Positions 35,201 to 46,849 of a stretch of 64,000 bases of DNA are shown here, piece by piece. The notes below the pieces were generated by a model. It saw nothing but the letters and a program-made list of their open reading frames with translations. It was not told the origin of the DNA and ran no database searches. The stretch spans positions 1,488,001 through 1,552,000 of the forward strand of contig JAXBDG010000015.1 of the NCBI GenBank assembly GCA_036320915.1. Reading direction: 5' to 3'. Position 1 is the first letter of the stretch. Each line of letters begins with the position of its first letter. The DNA comes from Linnemannia elongata. Its lineage: Eukaryota > Mortierellomycota > Mortierellomycetes > Mortierellales > Mortierellaceae. The translations under genes were made by a program, and so were the position numbers.

Positions 35201-38200
35201 GACGGCAACCAAGTCCAGCTTGGGTAATGGGTAGGGTATATCAAATAACTGCGAGAAATACTCAACTGACTGCAAACAGGTAAAGACGTTAGGTATTGAA
35301 AGAAGCATACACATCAACCAAGAAAAAAGTAAAAAAGATGTTGTTACCTTGACAGCTAGATCGAGAGAGTACTGACCATGGGTAGCCAAACCAATGGGCG
35401 CGTAGAGTCGACAGCATACCGGTTCCCCGCTAAAGTCGCCTGTTGTATATGCTTCGATGTACTCCAGGTCACCAATCATCCAAGCCAGCAGCTAAATTTT
35501 TTTCCCAAGAAGTTTATGTAAATACCACTCTTCCCTGACTCGCAGACCCGTTCATGTACATGCTCAATGGTACCGCAAAAAGAGTTGCGAGGCATATCCA
35601 AGACCGATATGATTACAAGGATGTAAAGAGAAGACAACGTACATATGTGGCCATTATGGGCGTTTTGAGGAAGGTCACTTCTTGCATGCCATCGTCAAGA
35701 TTGACCGTCGCATCCACGCTCATGTTGGACAGACATGTTACGCCTTGAGGCACCACCAAGGTCAGTGTGAATGTTGCTTTGACAGAGGGCTATGAGAGGG
35801 TGTGTGCATTGAGTAGATTCGGAATCAATTGCAAAAAGAAGAAAAACGAGAAAATTACCCCAAGTTAATAAAAGTTCGCCGAGAGCACAGCAAAGAGTGC
35901 ACGAAGAGTGCATCTGTGATTACAAAAGATGCATGGGCTGTGTATTTGAAAGAGTACGAGAGACATTCGGTCTGGACAGACACCCCTCCCCTCCTCACGC
36001 GCCTGAACTAAAAAAGATTGAAAAGTCAACGCTCATCTCACATCTTCCTCAAGCTCAAGTGGAGAGGCTCAGTGAGGTGGGGAATGATGAGCACCCAAGA
36101 AACACTAAGTTCGGTTTCTCTTGATCTCTTCATGCGGTGGGGATATCTCCACGATATGGAGCGATGGTTGATGACACAGCTGAACAAAGATAGGGGATGG
36201 GAGAGTGAAGGAGGCGGGGAGGTGAATGGCGAAGAGGAGGAAGGTGGATATGTCGCATTATGGCAATGGCAAGGTGCCCGCGGCCATCTATGTTTTCTTT
36301 AAAGTGTTTTCCATCGCCATCGATCTTGTCATGTTTTCTTTCTTACCTCGTCCCAACAGGGAAACGCCCTTCGAGCATGTGTCGACTGGAATTGAGTAGT
36401 CGTCATTTGACTATGTTTGTTGTTGTCATTGTAGAGGGGAGAATGAGAAAATAAGAAAAACAATCCATGACTAAGAATAAGTGCCGAGGGACAAGGCTAC
36501 CTGTTGTTTTTTTTGGTTTTCGCCTCTCATTTTTCTATGACTTTGCTTTGTTTGTTTGTATGGTTGCAAGTTGACTGTTTCCTCTGTTAGCGAAGTTGGC
36601 CGTTGTGTTATTTCTGTTAAGTGCTCATATTTTTCTCTCTACTGGAAGGACAGCTCCTGTTTGTTTGTTTGTTTGTTGGTTGGTTGGTTGGTTGGTTGGT
36701 TTGCTTGTTTTGGTGTTCGACACTGTGAACTTCAGCAGAAGGGAAAAGACTAGAAGAGAAGAACCACTTACTGGACGTTGTTGTTAGCATCTGTATAAAC
36801 AGATCGGTAGAAGCCAGAGAGCTTGTCGTTGATGAGGCCAATGTAGGCGATCTCGAGGATCCACGAGGTGCCGATGTGGAGCATCTCTGGGAACTCAAGC
36901 GTGATGGACTCATCCTCGACATGATAGCTCACACTTGTTGCCGTTACACTAATTACAATTGAAGGAAGGATTAATGTATGCCATGCCATGGAGACAAGCA
37001 AAAAGGGTATGTAATGGGGCTAGTGCGGTGGTGTTCATGGCAATTATTATTCCCAGGAACCACTACAATAAAAGATGGGGGTGGGGCATTGGATGATTGA
37101 ACAAAATGTGGGAGATGCAATCGGAACCTCAACCGACAAAATATGCGCCATCATACGCCATCCTCCTTGTACTTCTTTCTCATCTATTTTTTGCGCCTCA
37201 GAAAGAAAAAGAAAAAAACTCACACACACATTCAAACATACAAACATCCATGACGATGCGAATGGGTACTGTACAAAGTACTTATCTACTCCATGGGATA
37301 GACCTCCCTTTCAAGTACCCCAATCCGCCCCCCAAAAAAGTCCCACGTCGTGTACCACATCAACTGGTACACAAACATGAACAAAAAAAAAAAAAAAAAA
37401 AAAAAAAGAATGGTGCACAGATGCGGACGGAAACAGTCTTGATTCAGGATACCATGGTATACATGTCAATAGACTAAGAAAGAAACAAAACCAATTGCCA
37501 CAAGAGTCTCCATGGCCTGGTCCCATCATCTCTGCAAGAATAAATGCCGGTTGGCCTTGATGAGAATGAGATTAAGCACTCTCAGGTACCATCGCACATG
37601 TATCCTGCCGCTCTCCTCTCTCACTCCGCCTCTCATTCCTTTAATTGGAAATATCCTCGCCTGGGCGGCATGAGCTGACGAGAGTGTAAAAAGAACAAGA
37701 GGTGGGAATAAGAGTGTATGCATTCCACCCCCTCATGGCCGCCATCTATTGACTTTGTCCACATGAAACTCTCTAACTCTCTCCGCCACGAGGCACACCA
37801 CGCCAATCTCTTGCATGCCAAACATATTGCCTCAAAGAAAGGATGAACCTAACTGTGATACAAATGGAATGTCTTTTTGCCCTCCTTTTTGTTTAACTTT
37901 GTCTTCGTCGTAGTGCTTGTTCTTGTTTCTATTCTGTGTTGTTCCGCACATACAACGCTCCTTAACTCTCTCTCTATCCTTCTTTCCCTCAGCCCCCCGC
38001 TCACTTCCGATCGATTACGGGATTGTATTTCACAGGAACATCTTTGAGCCACAGTTAGGCGAGCTCCTTCTGAACAAGCCCCTCCTCACTTTGGCTTTCT
38101 TTCTCTCACATATAAACGGAATCATGGTTCATAAACCAGCGATTATAGAGATATCGGAACTTGATTGCTTTGAGATCGGCCATAGTGTTACCTGTAGTTT

Positions 38201-38670
38201 GTGAGATGGTCTCGGGCAGTTGCTTTCTGAATGTTCAGCTCCTTGGCATTGATGATAATTCCATAGGTGGGTTCCGCAATGCACACCCTAAGTGTTTCAA
38301 TTGAATAAAGGGAGCGAGGATCGATATTCCATGAGTGTCCATTGCAGCGATAAAGGAGGTTCAACAAGACTGGCAGGAAGAGAAGGAGAAGGGGTCTACA
38401 AGGGCGCTTCGTATGCCGCGGTGTTTGAACTGCATAAAACAAGAAACCTGGCACCCCTTTTTGCAGCCTTCAGAGTGGTAAAGAAGGAAACACCTTTGTC
38501 TTTTCGGAGAGAGGGTGGGCGAGAGAGGGAGGAGGAAAGGGAGGCTAAAGGATTGGTTTCTGCTGAGAGTCTTACTCGATGGAGCATTCACCGAGGAATG
38601 AGAAGGTAATGGGACAAGGGACGATCTTTAGGTTGTAGTGAATGGGAATTATGGATCGCTCGACTGTCAT
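32280..38670 (-). CDS. M1 zinc aminopeptidase (puromycin-sensitive / APE2 type) with a His-rich C-terminal tail
   Basis: Eleven exons (minus): 38670-38576, 38287-38192, 36948-36772, 36410-36347, 35789-35643, 35491-35348, 35269-35063, 34960-34529, 34452-34019, 33913-33698, 33603-32280; 1,111 aa, roughly 200 more than relatives. The enzyme removes N-terminal residues from peptides. Motifs are ARRAFPCWDEPSVKATF, GAMEN (270-274), zinc site H305-E306-x2-H309 with Glu328, WFGNLVTMDWW, and SYMKGASVL with the catalytic Tyr. LWLNEGFA appears here as LWLFEGFA. An ERAP1_C-like helical region follows to about residue 870. Then comes a disordered extension with a His/Gln stretch near residues 960-1010 (more than 20 His) and Ala-rich and Gln-rich parts, ending LRLGGEGDY. 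The second intron is 1,243 nt. Confidence 0.93.
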
Positions 38671-38961
38671 AATGATGCAAAAAGGAGAGAGGAAGGGTAT
38701 ATAGGCGGAGGAGCGTGAGTGAGGGAGATTGGGAAGTGGGAATAGAGAGAAGAGAGGAAGGGCGGGAAGAAAGTGGCGACCCTTGTCAAATTGCTGTGCT
38801 AGCGTGCTGTTTTGTTAGTTGTGGAGGGGAGGGGAAGGAAAGGAGCGAGTGAGTGAGTGCGAACAAGGACAAAGATGGGAAACAGTTTCTCTTGGGAAGA
38901 AGCGCTTCGACTGAGTGGGGCGAGAGCAGAAAGGAGACAAGACGAAAATTCTCTCTCACAC

Positions 38962-38999
38962 AAAAAAAAAAAAAAAAAAAAGGGGGGGGGGGGGGGGGG
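38962..38999 (+). repeat. Adjacent homopolymers A20 then G18
   Basis: Uninterrupted 20 A followed directly by 18 G. Confidence 0.95.
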
Positions 39000-39096
39000 A
39001 AGGGCAACAACAGAACAGCCTGAGACCGGTACAGGCAGGTTCTTTATGCAAGAATGAGTTTATGAGTGTGAAGGAAGGGTGAGCGATGAGTGATGG

Positions 39097-39137
<41 letters not shown>
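39097..39137 (+). repeat. A41 homopolymer
   Basis: 41 uninterrupted A, 97 bp after the A20G18 block. Confidence 0.95.
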
Positions 39138-39139
<2 letters not shown>

Positions 39140-40261
39140 AGGGTGAATGGAATGAAATGAGAGAGAGAGTGAAGATGAGTGGTGAGAGATGTATGAGCTG
39201 AAGTCTGGAATTAAACAGAGTCAAGTGAGGGAGTGGTGAGGCGGGGGAAAGATAGGAATGAGGGTAAAGGAGAGAGAGAGATACAAGGGAGAGGTATGGG
39301 TGGAAGGAAGTAAGGAAGAGCTTGAACAACGACAAGGAAGTAGGAAGGAGAGTGTGTCGAAGGAAATAGTGAAGAAGAGAATAAACAAGAAGAACGAAGT
39401 AGAGGAAGAAGGGAAAGAGTGAGGAAAACGGTAAAGAAAGGTAGAAGGACGGTGTCAGTCAAGACAAGAAGAATAACTCTCGTTTTTTTCTTTTTCTTTT
39501 TCTTTTTTTTTTTTGGTGAAAGGGGAGAGGGGGGGAAGAGGTGGGACCTCGGAGCCTCATTCCCTCAAAAGGGATATATTACAATTGAAAAGCAATGACT
39601 ACACAGAGGGTGAAGGAAACAAAACAGACAGCGTGCAAGCAAGTGAAACAAACAGACGGACTGAAGAAAAGATGACCCTCCTCACGAGAATGTGCTTGCC
39701 TTTTCTCTCTTCTTTGTTTTCAGACTAGGGGTAAACATTACAATTCAACAGTACTGTTGTTGTTTCCTTCCCCAGATATCTAATAAATAAGAGTTGGCTC
39801 ATGGGAAAGTGAGACCCACATCCAATCAACGTCCTGCCCTGAATGCAATCCCTTGTCCCATCACCAACCAACCAGCGAACCCCTGATCACCTTATTTATT
39901 TTGCTTTTGATAAATACATCGCACACACCTCGAAGGTGTCATCCTTTTGGTTCGATCACTCCATCCGTTCCCCTCCTTGGATACCCTCACCTTGTCCATC
40001 ATCATCACTTTATTTCCTTCTTTTCGATAAGAAAAGCCAAAAAAAAAAAAAAAAAAAAAAAAAAATGGATTGCTGGGCAACAGTGAAAAAATGAGTGAGC
40101 GCGTGTGTATATCTAGTCAGCTTATCGCATCGAAAACAGCCATCACCCATCTCCCTGTTCTCCCTTCCCAATCGTTTTCTTGCGCTTGGACTGAGATTTT
40201 TCGAGCACACGCTAATCCTTCATCCGACCTTCAACATCCTATTCGCTAACTAACCAGCAAA

Positions 40262-40290
40262 CCCCCCCACCCCCCCCCCCCCCCCCCCCC
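40262..40290 (+). repeat. C-rich homopolymer tract (C7-A-C21)
   Basis: Two C runs separated by a single A; the complement could form G-quadruplexes. Confidence 0.9.
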
Positions 40291-42961
40291 TTCTTCTCCT
40301 TGCTGACCTTCATCGTCTGGGACATCTCTCTCTCACACACACACACAATGTCGAAAGAGTCACTTTTGTACTCTTAGCAAAAAGAAAAAACAACGCCTCA
40401 GACCATCACTAAAACACATCTTCAACATAAGGCCCACCCACCCGCCTAAAAAATAACAAAACAATCAAGCAGCTCCAGACGCCATCCACACCTCCTTCTT
40501 ATTACAAGCATGATTCATGCGCGGAGGAGGAGGGGCGGTTTTCCCCTTAGATTAGGGAGAGACCGTCAAAAAAAAAAAGTAGACTTGTGCAACCACAAAA
40601 CCACGGCTTTATTTGTCGGCCTATCCAACACTTTACTTTACCGTTGCGTTTTGATGGGATAACACTGCGTGGCTCCCTTTAGTTGTTTGCTTCTGTTGGT
40701 GTATATTTTTTGTTTGCTCACGCGCTCCTCGCATCATTCCGAAGCTCGGAGGGACATAACGCCTCTTCTTACTCAAAGAAAACACCAAGCACACCACCTC
40801 CATTACAACCCACACGCGTGTATTCAGAAACGTACATTTCGCAATCGCTATCTTGCCTAGCGGCGTCTTCCGAGATCCCAGGTCATATCAGACTAGGGTT
40901 GTCTTCCAAAAAGGATTTCGATATGTAGAAAAGCACAGATTAAAGTTGAGTAACGCGTTCTAGCCCTTTTGGCTGACTCATACACTTTGCTCACTCGCTC
41001 TCTTGGAGCATTCGTTTTTGAAGGTGGACTTGTCACTCGTTATGCTTCTCTCGCCATAATTGAGGCATGCAGTCCACCTTTCTTCCCTTTCGCCATTTAC
41101 CGCGGCATATGCCCATCTCCTTACAAGTGAGAGATACGCGACTGTATAAAAATGTATAAAAATTCCTTTATTCGCACATGATACCCTCACTTCATCCTTG
41201 TTGGTGTGTCTTCTTCGAAAACAACAGGCGGATGTCAACATATCCATCAGCCAAGTGCCATTTTAATTACTTCAAAATGAGTAAACAGCCACCTGTCATG
41301 ATACCTGGCGACTTCCTATTGTTGCTTTTTGTTTGCATACATTGCGTGCATCTGGGTCACGCTCACTTGCTTGACTCGTAATAATTGAAAAAGGAAAGGA
41401 ACTCGCCTTCCCATTCAACCGAAGACGACGTACGTCCAAGAGCGATGGATAATCCATCCAATGAAGTAAAGTGGACCTCCTTTCTTCTTTTTCTCGTTTT
41501 ACGCCACACATAATCTGGGTATTCGGCGTTCTTTTTCATTCAATTTTGCCACCCCTACGTTTCACACACGTTTCTTTACCACTTCTTCCCTTTCTTGCAA
41601 GCGCGCATGGCAATGGCGATCGAAAAGGCGAGCTCTCTTTTATTTTCTATTGTTCGCGTGCGTGGGAGCGTCATATCTCTTGTTATTGGCCAGTTTCAAG
41701 AGGCCTAGAACCCATGCCCCCTTTGTCTGCCTTTCTTCGATTCATTGCTCTTTTCTCATTTTCCATGGTTTTTATTGCTCAATTCCGCTCACTCTCTTGT
41801 TCTTGCCTTTTCACTTACTACAACGATCGCTTTTCATTCTTCTCTCCCTTTCCGATGATTTTACTCCAATGTACAGACCAACACCTCTTACTCCGCCCTC
41901 GGCTTAGGCACGTTTGAGAAGGCCATCAAAAAGCTGAAGGAAGAGAACAATGCACCGAGGATACGACAATACAAAAATCTGGGCGTTTCTCACTATTGCT
42001 TTTCCTGTTCGTGGCGACTTCATAACCCTCAGAGATCGGCCTTCACCTTTATTTTGGCGGACTCAACACACCGCTTTCCCTTCTTCTTTCACCCTGTATC
42101 ATCTCCTCGGTCGCGTCTCTATGAGAGCAGAACAACAAACATCATTGTTGAGTTTGTTTTTTTTCAATGTTTTTTATTGTTTTCTGAATGATGGTGCAAC
42201 CCTCCTGACCTTTACCCTCCCCATCCTTCTTCCTTTCCTTGCTCTCGCCCGCCTCTCTTCTCATCGCCATTCCAATGCTCACTTTTATCCGTCATTATGA
42301 TCATCTTCTCTCCAAAACGACAAACAGTGTAGTTGCAAAGAAGGAAAAAGAATGCTCCTCCCAAAAAATAAAGAGTCGAAAAAAATAACAATTTTGCGTT
42401 TATTCCCATGAGTAGCGTGTGTCGTTGCCGCGGCTCTCTATACCTTCTCTCTCCCCTAAATATTAACAATACGTTGCCCCTTTCTCTCATGGTACACTCA
42501 AACACATGTCCAACAGACGACAGAGAAAGACGCGGGTGGAGAAGGAATCAAGTCCAATCCAACAACAAAACAAGAAGGATGCGAGAGGAAGGAGGATCCC
42601 CGTCTGATGTGTTTGTGTTTGTTTGGGATTCTTTGTCATTTCTCTGACTTCTGTTTTCTGCTTCTTTCGCGCATCCCAATGATTTCCTCACACATCGTCA
42701 TCTTTTTCTATGCAGGACCAAAAACCAGAACAACAAAGCTGCACACTTAATGGGGAAGAAGTGTGGGAACGAGGCTAGAAAGATGTATTAGCAGAATAGT
42801 GGTTCGATAGTGGATAACAGACCAAAGTAACAGCAAACAAGAACACGCCAACACATCTATCCTACGCACCCACACCCTAGATAGTGCGAACCATTCTGCG
42901 ATACGATGCGGATACGGTAATCGTACTTCACAAAGCATACATATCCATATCCTATTCGCCG

Positions 42962-43174
42962 CTAGCCATCCAACAACATGCCGGACCCTGATTCTTCCCA
43001 ATTCTTTTTCTCAATCCAAGGGAAGATTATAAAATACAGGTCCTCGGCTGCCCCCTTACTTTCTTCGTTCAACAATTTGAACAAGATGGGGACCAGACTG
43101 GGTGTCACAAAAAACGCAACCAATACAAAAACAGCACATGTTAGGATGAAGGTGAGAAAGATGGCCCTAGTCAA
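42962..43174 (-). other. Isolated hydrophobic open frame, possible exon
   Basis: A frame on the minus strand follows an acceptor-like ACTAG and encodes a strong membrane segment (AIFLTFILTCAVFVLVAFFV), then a mixed-charge stretch KLLNEESKGAAEDLYF. It lacks its own ATG, and I could not find a credible upstream exon. It looks more protein-like than the other frames in this block. Confidence 0.2.
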
Positions 43175-43893
43175 GTTTCATGGGAACATGTTGTACCCCA
43201 ATCAACCGTGCACAGCCCATCTCTTTTTCTCTCTTATTTCACACACGCCGTCCATGAAATCTCGCTTTCTTAATGCTGCCTTTTCTTGCCATTTTGCCTA
43301 CACTAGGGCGCTTTTTTATTTAGTTTGCAACTTTATGCGAGCACGCTTTTTCGATGTGCATTCGCTCGGTCAACCGACCCTCGCTCACCCATGCATTATG
43401 TCTTTTCACACACATACACAAACACTCGTAGTATTTTTTTATTTCTTGGAGAAAACATGAACTTGGATTTCAGCCTAAACTCTTCCCTGTCCATGGTTCG
43501 ACTCTTACTAGCGCGTTTAGATGATATAGGCGAACGCTGTGTCGCTCACTTCCCGGACAGGTCGGTCAGGTCACCCTCCTTCATCCTCCCTTGTCAAACA
43601 GCATCCACTTTTCGCCCAGGGATAGACGCCCAAATGCCATTGGTGCATTTCCTAACCCTCGAAACGTGCTAATTCTCATTGTTTGCTTTCCATTCTTCCA
43701 CGACCAACCAAAACTGCAATCTCGATCGATCAAAACTCATATAAAAAAAATATGTTCATTAAAATGCTGGTAGGATGGAATGGGATGGGATGGGTTATTC
43801 TATGAATGCATGGCAGGCTGTTTGTTGTTGATCTTCCGTGCAAGTCTGGATGATGTTATCGTTCACGAAACAAATTTCTGCTTAGTCATCGGC

Positions 43894-46459
43894 TTAACGA
43901 CGCTCTTTCTCCTTGTATTTGACAAACTCGACCAAGTTCATCGACGCCTCGTCCGCTCGATTCCTCAAATCACGGTCCTTGCGTCGGTCGATATTCCTGA
44001 CCATAAACTTGACCATCTTCACCAACCCCTTCAGCTCCTGGTTGAAGTTGCCTTGCACATAGACGGGTAAGTCATAGTCAAATTCGGCGTCCGCGTAAAT
44101 GTCGTATATCGCGTTCAGCGCCTCAACACATGCGTCTGTGCTTGGCTTGTTCTTCAGCAAGTTGATCAAAAACTCTCCGATCACCTATTTTACGTTCAAA
44201 CAGTGAAAGAGCGTTAGTTGGCTACTGTACCATAGAAAATATAAAACAGGTGACGTGCTATGAATAGCAAGAGGGGTTTGTGTACCTTGTTGGTCTCAAC
44301 GGCGCCCTGGCGTCTGGCGATGACTCCCAAGCATCCGATGGCCTTGACACGCATGCTGTCAGATGTCGTCGAAGAGTAGGCACCCATCAAAGCAGGGATG
44401 TGGAAGTCGCTCAAGGGCACATGGGTATCCAGTCCACGCGCCAGCGTCCACAAACATCCGACAATAGCATCCAGAATAGCGCCACGCATCTCCTGACCCT
44501 TCTCCTCGGCGCCAACCTGAACACCCTTTCCTGCAACGGTTCCAGCCTGCTGGAACAACCACACCCAACACTGCTCGGCATCGGATTTCCGATGCTTGTA
44601 CCACCACTTTCCAGGAACCGCATCCGCCATGGTCAACAAAAAGTTGTTCAGCGCCTCAATCGCCCTTAAGTGGGTCGTAGCCAACTGTGCGGTGATCAAG
44701 GGTGCGACAGTGGCCGGTGTAGGGATCTCCTGCTCAGGGAAGGAGAGAGAGGTAGGGGTGCCGAGGTTGATAAGAGCGGGGAAGACAGTGTTGATGAGGA
44801 TGTTGATGATAGGGTGACCAGAGAGATCCATGGGTGTCTCTGTCGAGGCTGCGGCCAACTGTTCCATTTCCCGCAGGGTATTCTCATCCAAGTCGTTGTC
44901 CTTCTTCTCGGCATCCTCCATCTCCTCCTCATCTTCGTCAGCTTCCATCTCGTCATCATCTCCAGCATCGTCCTTCCACTCTTCTTCCTGCTCATCCTCA
45001 TGGTCCACGCCCTCGACAGACTCTGTGCAAATGTTGGCAATCAACTCCAATGCGAGTTGGAGGGTCTGTAGGCGGGTCTCGATCAATGCAAGAGCCTGCT
45101 CCTCTGTCGTTGCGGGCTGGTTGGGCTTTGAAAGATCCACCTCCTGCTTCTGTGCGTTCTATTATCAGAAAAAAACGGACAGCATGTTAGCATCGCTTTC
45201 AATCCCTCATATCCAGTTCAATTGCTTTTGTCAAAAAACAAGCAGTATAACTCACAACGACCTGGGCAGCAGTAGCTGCTTCGGCGCTAGCTTTCTGGAG
45301 ATCGTAGCTCAAGGCGCCACTCAAGACGGGGAGGACAGCGCCATGGATGTCTGAAAAGTCGCTCTCGGCAGCCTTGGGCGAGATGATGGTGCGCAAATTG
45401 ATGACAATACCGGCAGCAAGAGTTTTGATCAACAGCTCCTCCTCTGCATTGACATTCAATCCGAGAATGTTCTTGAGCGGCTGAATGTAGTTGGGGTTCT
45501 TCACAAAAACAACGCGGCAGTCGGGATTGTCGTCCGTCAAAGTGTAAAGGCATTGAGCTATTTCGTAAACGTAATAATAAAAATGCTGTTAGCGATCTCT
45601 CCTTTCATTCTCTCTCTCTGGTTCCCGCCCTTTCTTGGCTCCTCTTATCCCTATTCTCTATCTTCCCTTTCCTATCTCTCTCAAAGCCCCCACTAGATGT
45701 ACGTACCAGCGGCGACAATTACTTTGGGAGGAATCTTGTCAACGTTGCTCATAAAGGACATGAGGAAGGGAATCATGTCCAGCTTGTTGACAAACTTGAG
45801 CGCCTTCTCCGAGTTTTCGGCCATGGCCCAAATAACGCTGATGACGTTCTCGGCCCAGTCCCAGACAGTCTTCCTCTTGTCTTGCTCATCGGCACTGATA
45901 GGAGCTCCGCTGAGCATTGTGTCGATCATGTTTCCGAGAGCGGGGATCAAAGCGGCGACAGGGGTGAGGACGCTCTTGTTGTACATCTCGCTGATGACCT
46001 CGTCGCCTCCGACGACGGTTAAGTTACGAAGGGCTCCGAGGGCCTCGACAACGACCTCGTGGACAGAGTCGGTCAGACGCTCGATCAGGGCGCCAATGAG
46101 GTTTTTGCTGAGCATCAGTCTACGGGTTCCCGCGTCATGCATCAACAAGTTGCTCGCACCTGCAGCCGCCCACGCACGCTCGTTGGCATCAGGCGACGAC
46201 AACTATTGGTATCGGTTGAAAGGAAGTATTAGATACGAGAATAACTACCAATTTGGAGTCGCACTCTCCGCTGGAACTGATAATCAGGGCGTAGAAAAAA
46301 ACTGGAGAAGTTAGGTTTAAGTACCTTGGCAATCAAGGGGAGGATGGTCTCCATGGGAACGGCCTGAAGACTCTCGGCCTCAGCGATTTCAGCGTTGGTC
46401 TGCATTCCTGTGGCGTTGTGGCGGGCCTGCTTCTTCTTATTGTTCTTGACTTTTCCCAT
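43894..46459 (-). CDS. SYO1: SYO1 / HEATR3, symportin for 5S RNP proteins
   Basis: Five exons (minus): 46459-46325, 46202-45707, 45557-45256, 45158-44286, 44184-43894; 698 aa. SYO1 is a HEAT/ARM-repeat adaptor that takes Rpl5 and Rpl11 together into the nucleus with the importin Kap104. Supporting features are the basic start MGKVKNNKKKQARHNATG (a nuclear-import-type N-terminus), then helical repeats (SSPDANERAWAAAGASNLL, LIGALIERLTDSVHEVVVE, ALGALRNLTVVGG). An acidic loop near residues 357-395 (EEEWKDD...DEEEMEDAEKKD) sits where the known proteins have theirs. C-terminal repeats end with FMVRNIDRRKDRDLRNRADE. Divergent from the next gene. Confidence 0.9.
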
Positions 46460-46849
46460 GGTGACTGAAGTGAGGGTTGGGGTGATTCGAAAGTGGGAGA
46501 GTGATGGGTTGGAACAACGAAGCAATGTCCTCCTTCGACTCAACCTTCAAAAAAAAAAAAAAAATGCACTCTCTCAGCAAACAATGTGGCTTATTAGTGT
46601 TTGCGTGACTGGTTCAGCCAGAACAATGCTGGGATTAGCTTACTGTTCGGCAAACATCGAGCACAGGAACATAGGAACATCTGTGAAGACTGGTCCTGTC
46701 TTCAAGATAAATAGCCCGAATGGTCTCTGTCCACTCTTCTCCTCTATTATCCTTCTACTTCTTCCACTCAGACTCCACTTTTCACACTCTATATCCATTC
46801 TTGTTCTTTTCGACCCGCAATCCAGAAGATAGATACTCCTACAAAGGCC
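46460..46849. other. Short divergent promoter, SYO1 / DUF7137-like gene
   Basis: 390 bp between two ATGs, holding an A17 run (46547-46563). No gene inside; shared regulation is possible but unproven. Confidence 0.6.

Larger units (their letters stand above)
38671..43893. other. 5.2-kb region without a convincing gene
   Basis: It lies between the starts of two minus-strand genes: the aminopeptidase promoter on the left, the SYO1 3' end on the right. It is full of simple sequence: A20G18 at 38962-38999, A41 at 39097-39137, purine-only stretches over 39140-39470, an A-run near 40040-40065, C-runs at 40262-40290, and CT-rich stretches over 41470-42300. Frames up to 160 codons exist but encode Phe/Ser/Leu/His-rich peptides with no domain. 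A non-coding RNA or missed small gene cannot be excluded. Confidence 0.55.

Noticed and set aside
41471..42300. Plus-strand frames of 116-148 codons in the gene desert
   Set aside because: Composition is Phe/Ser/Leu/His from a CT-rich strand, with no domain, no codon bias like neighbouring genes and no consistent splice context.
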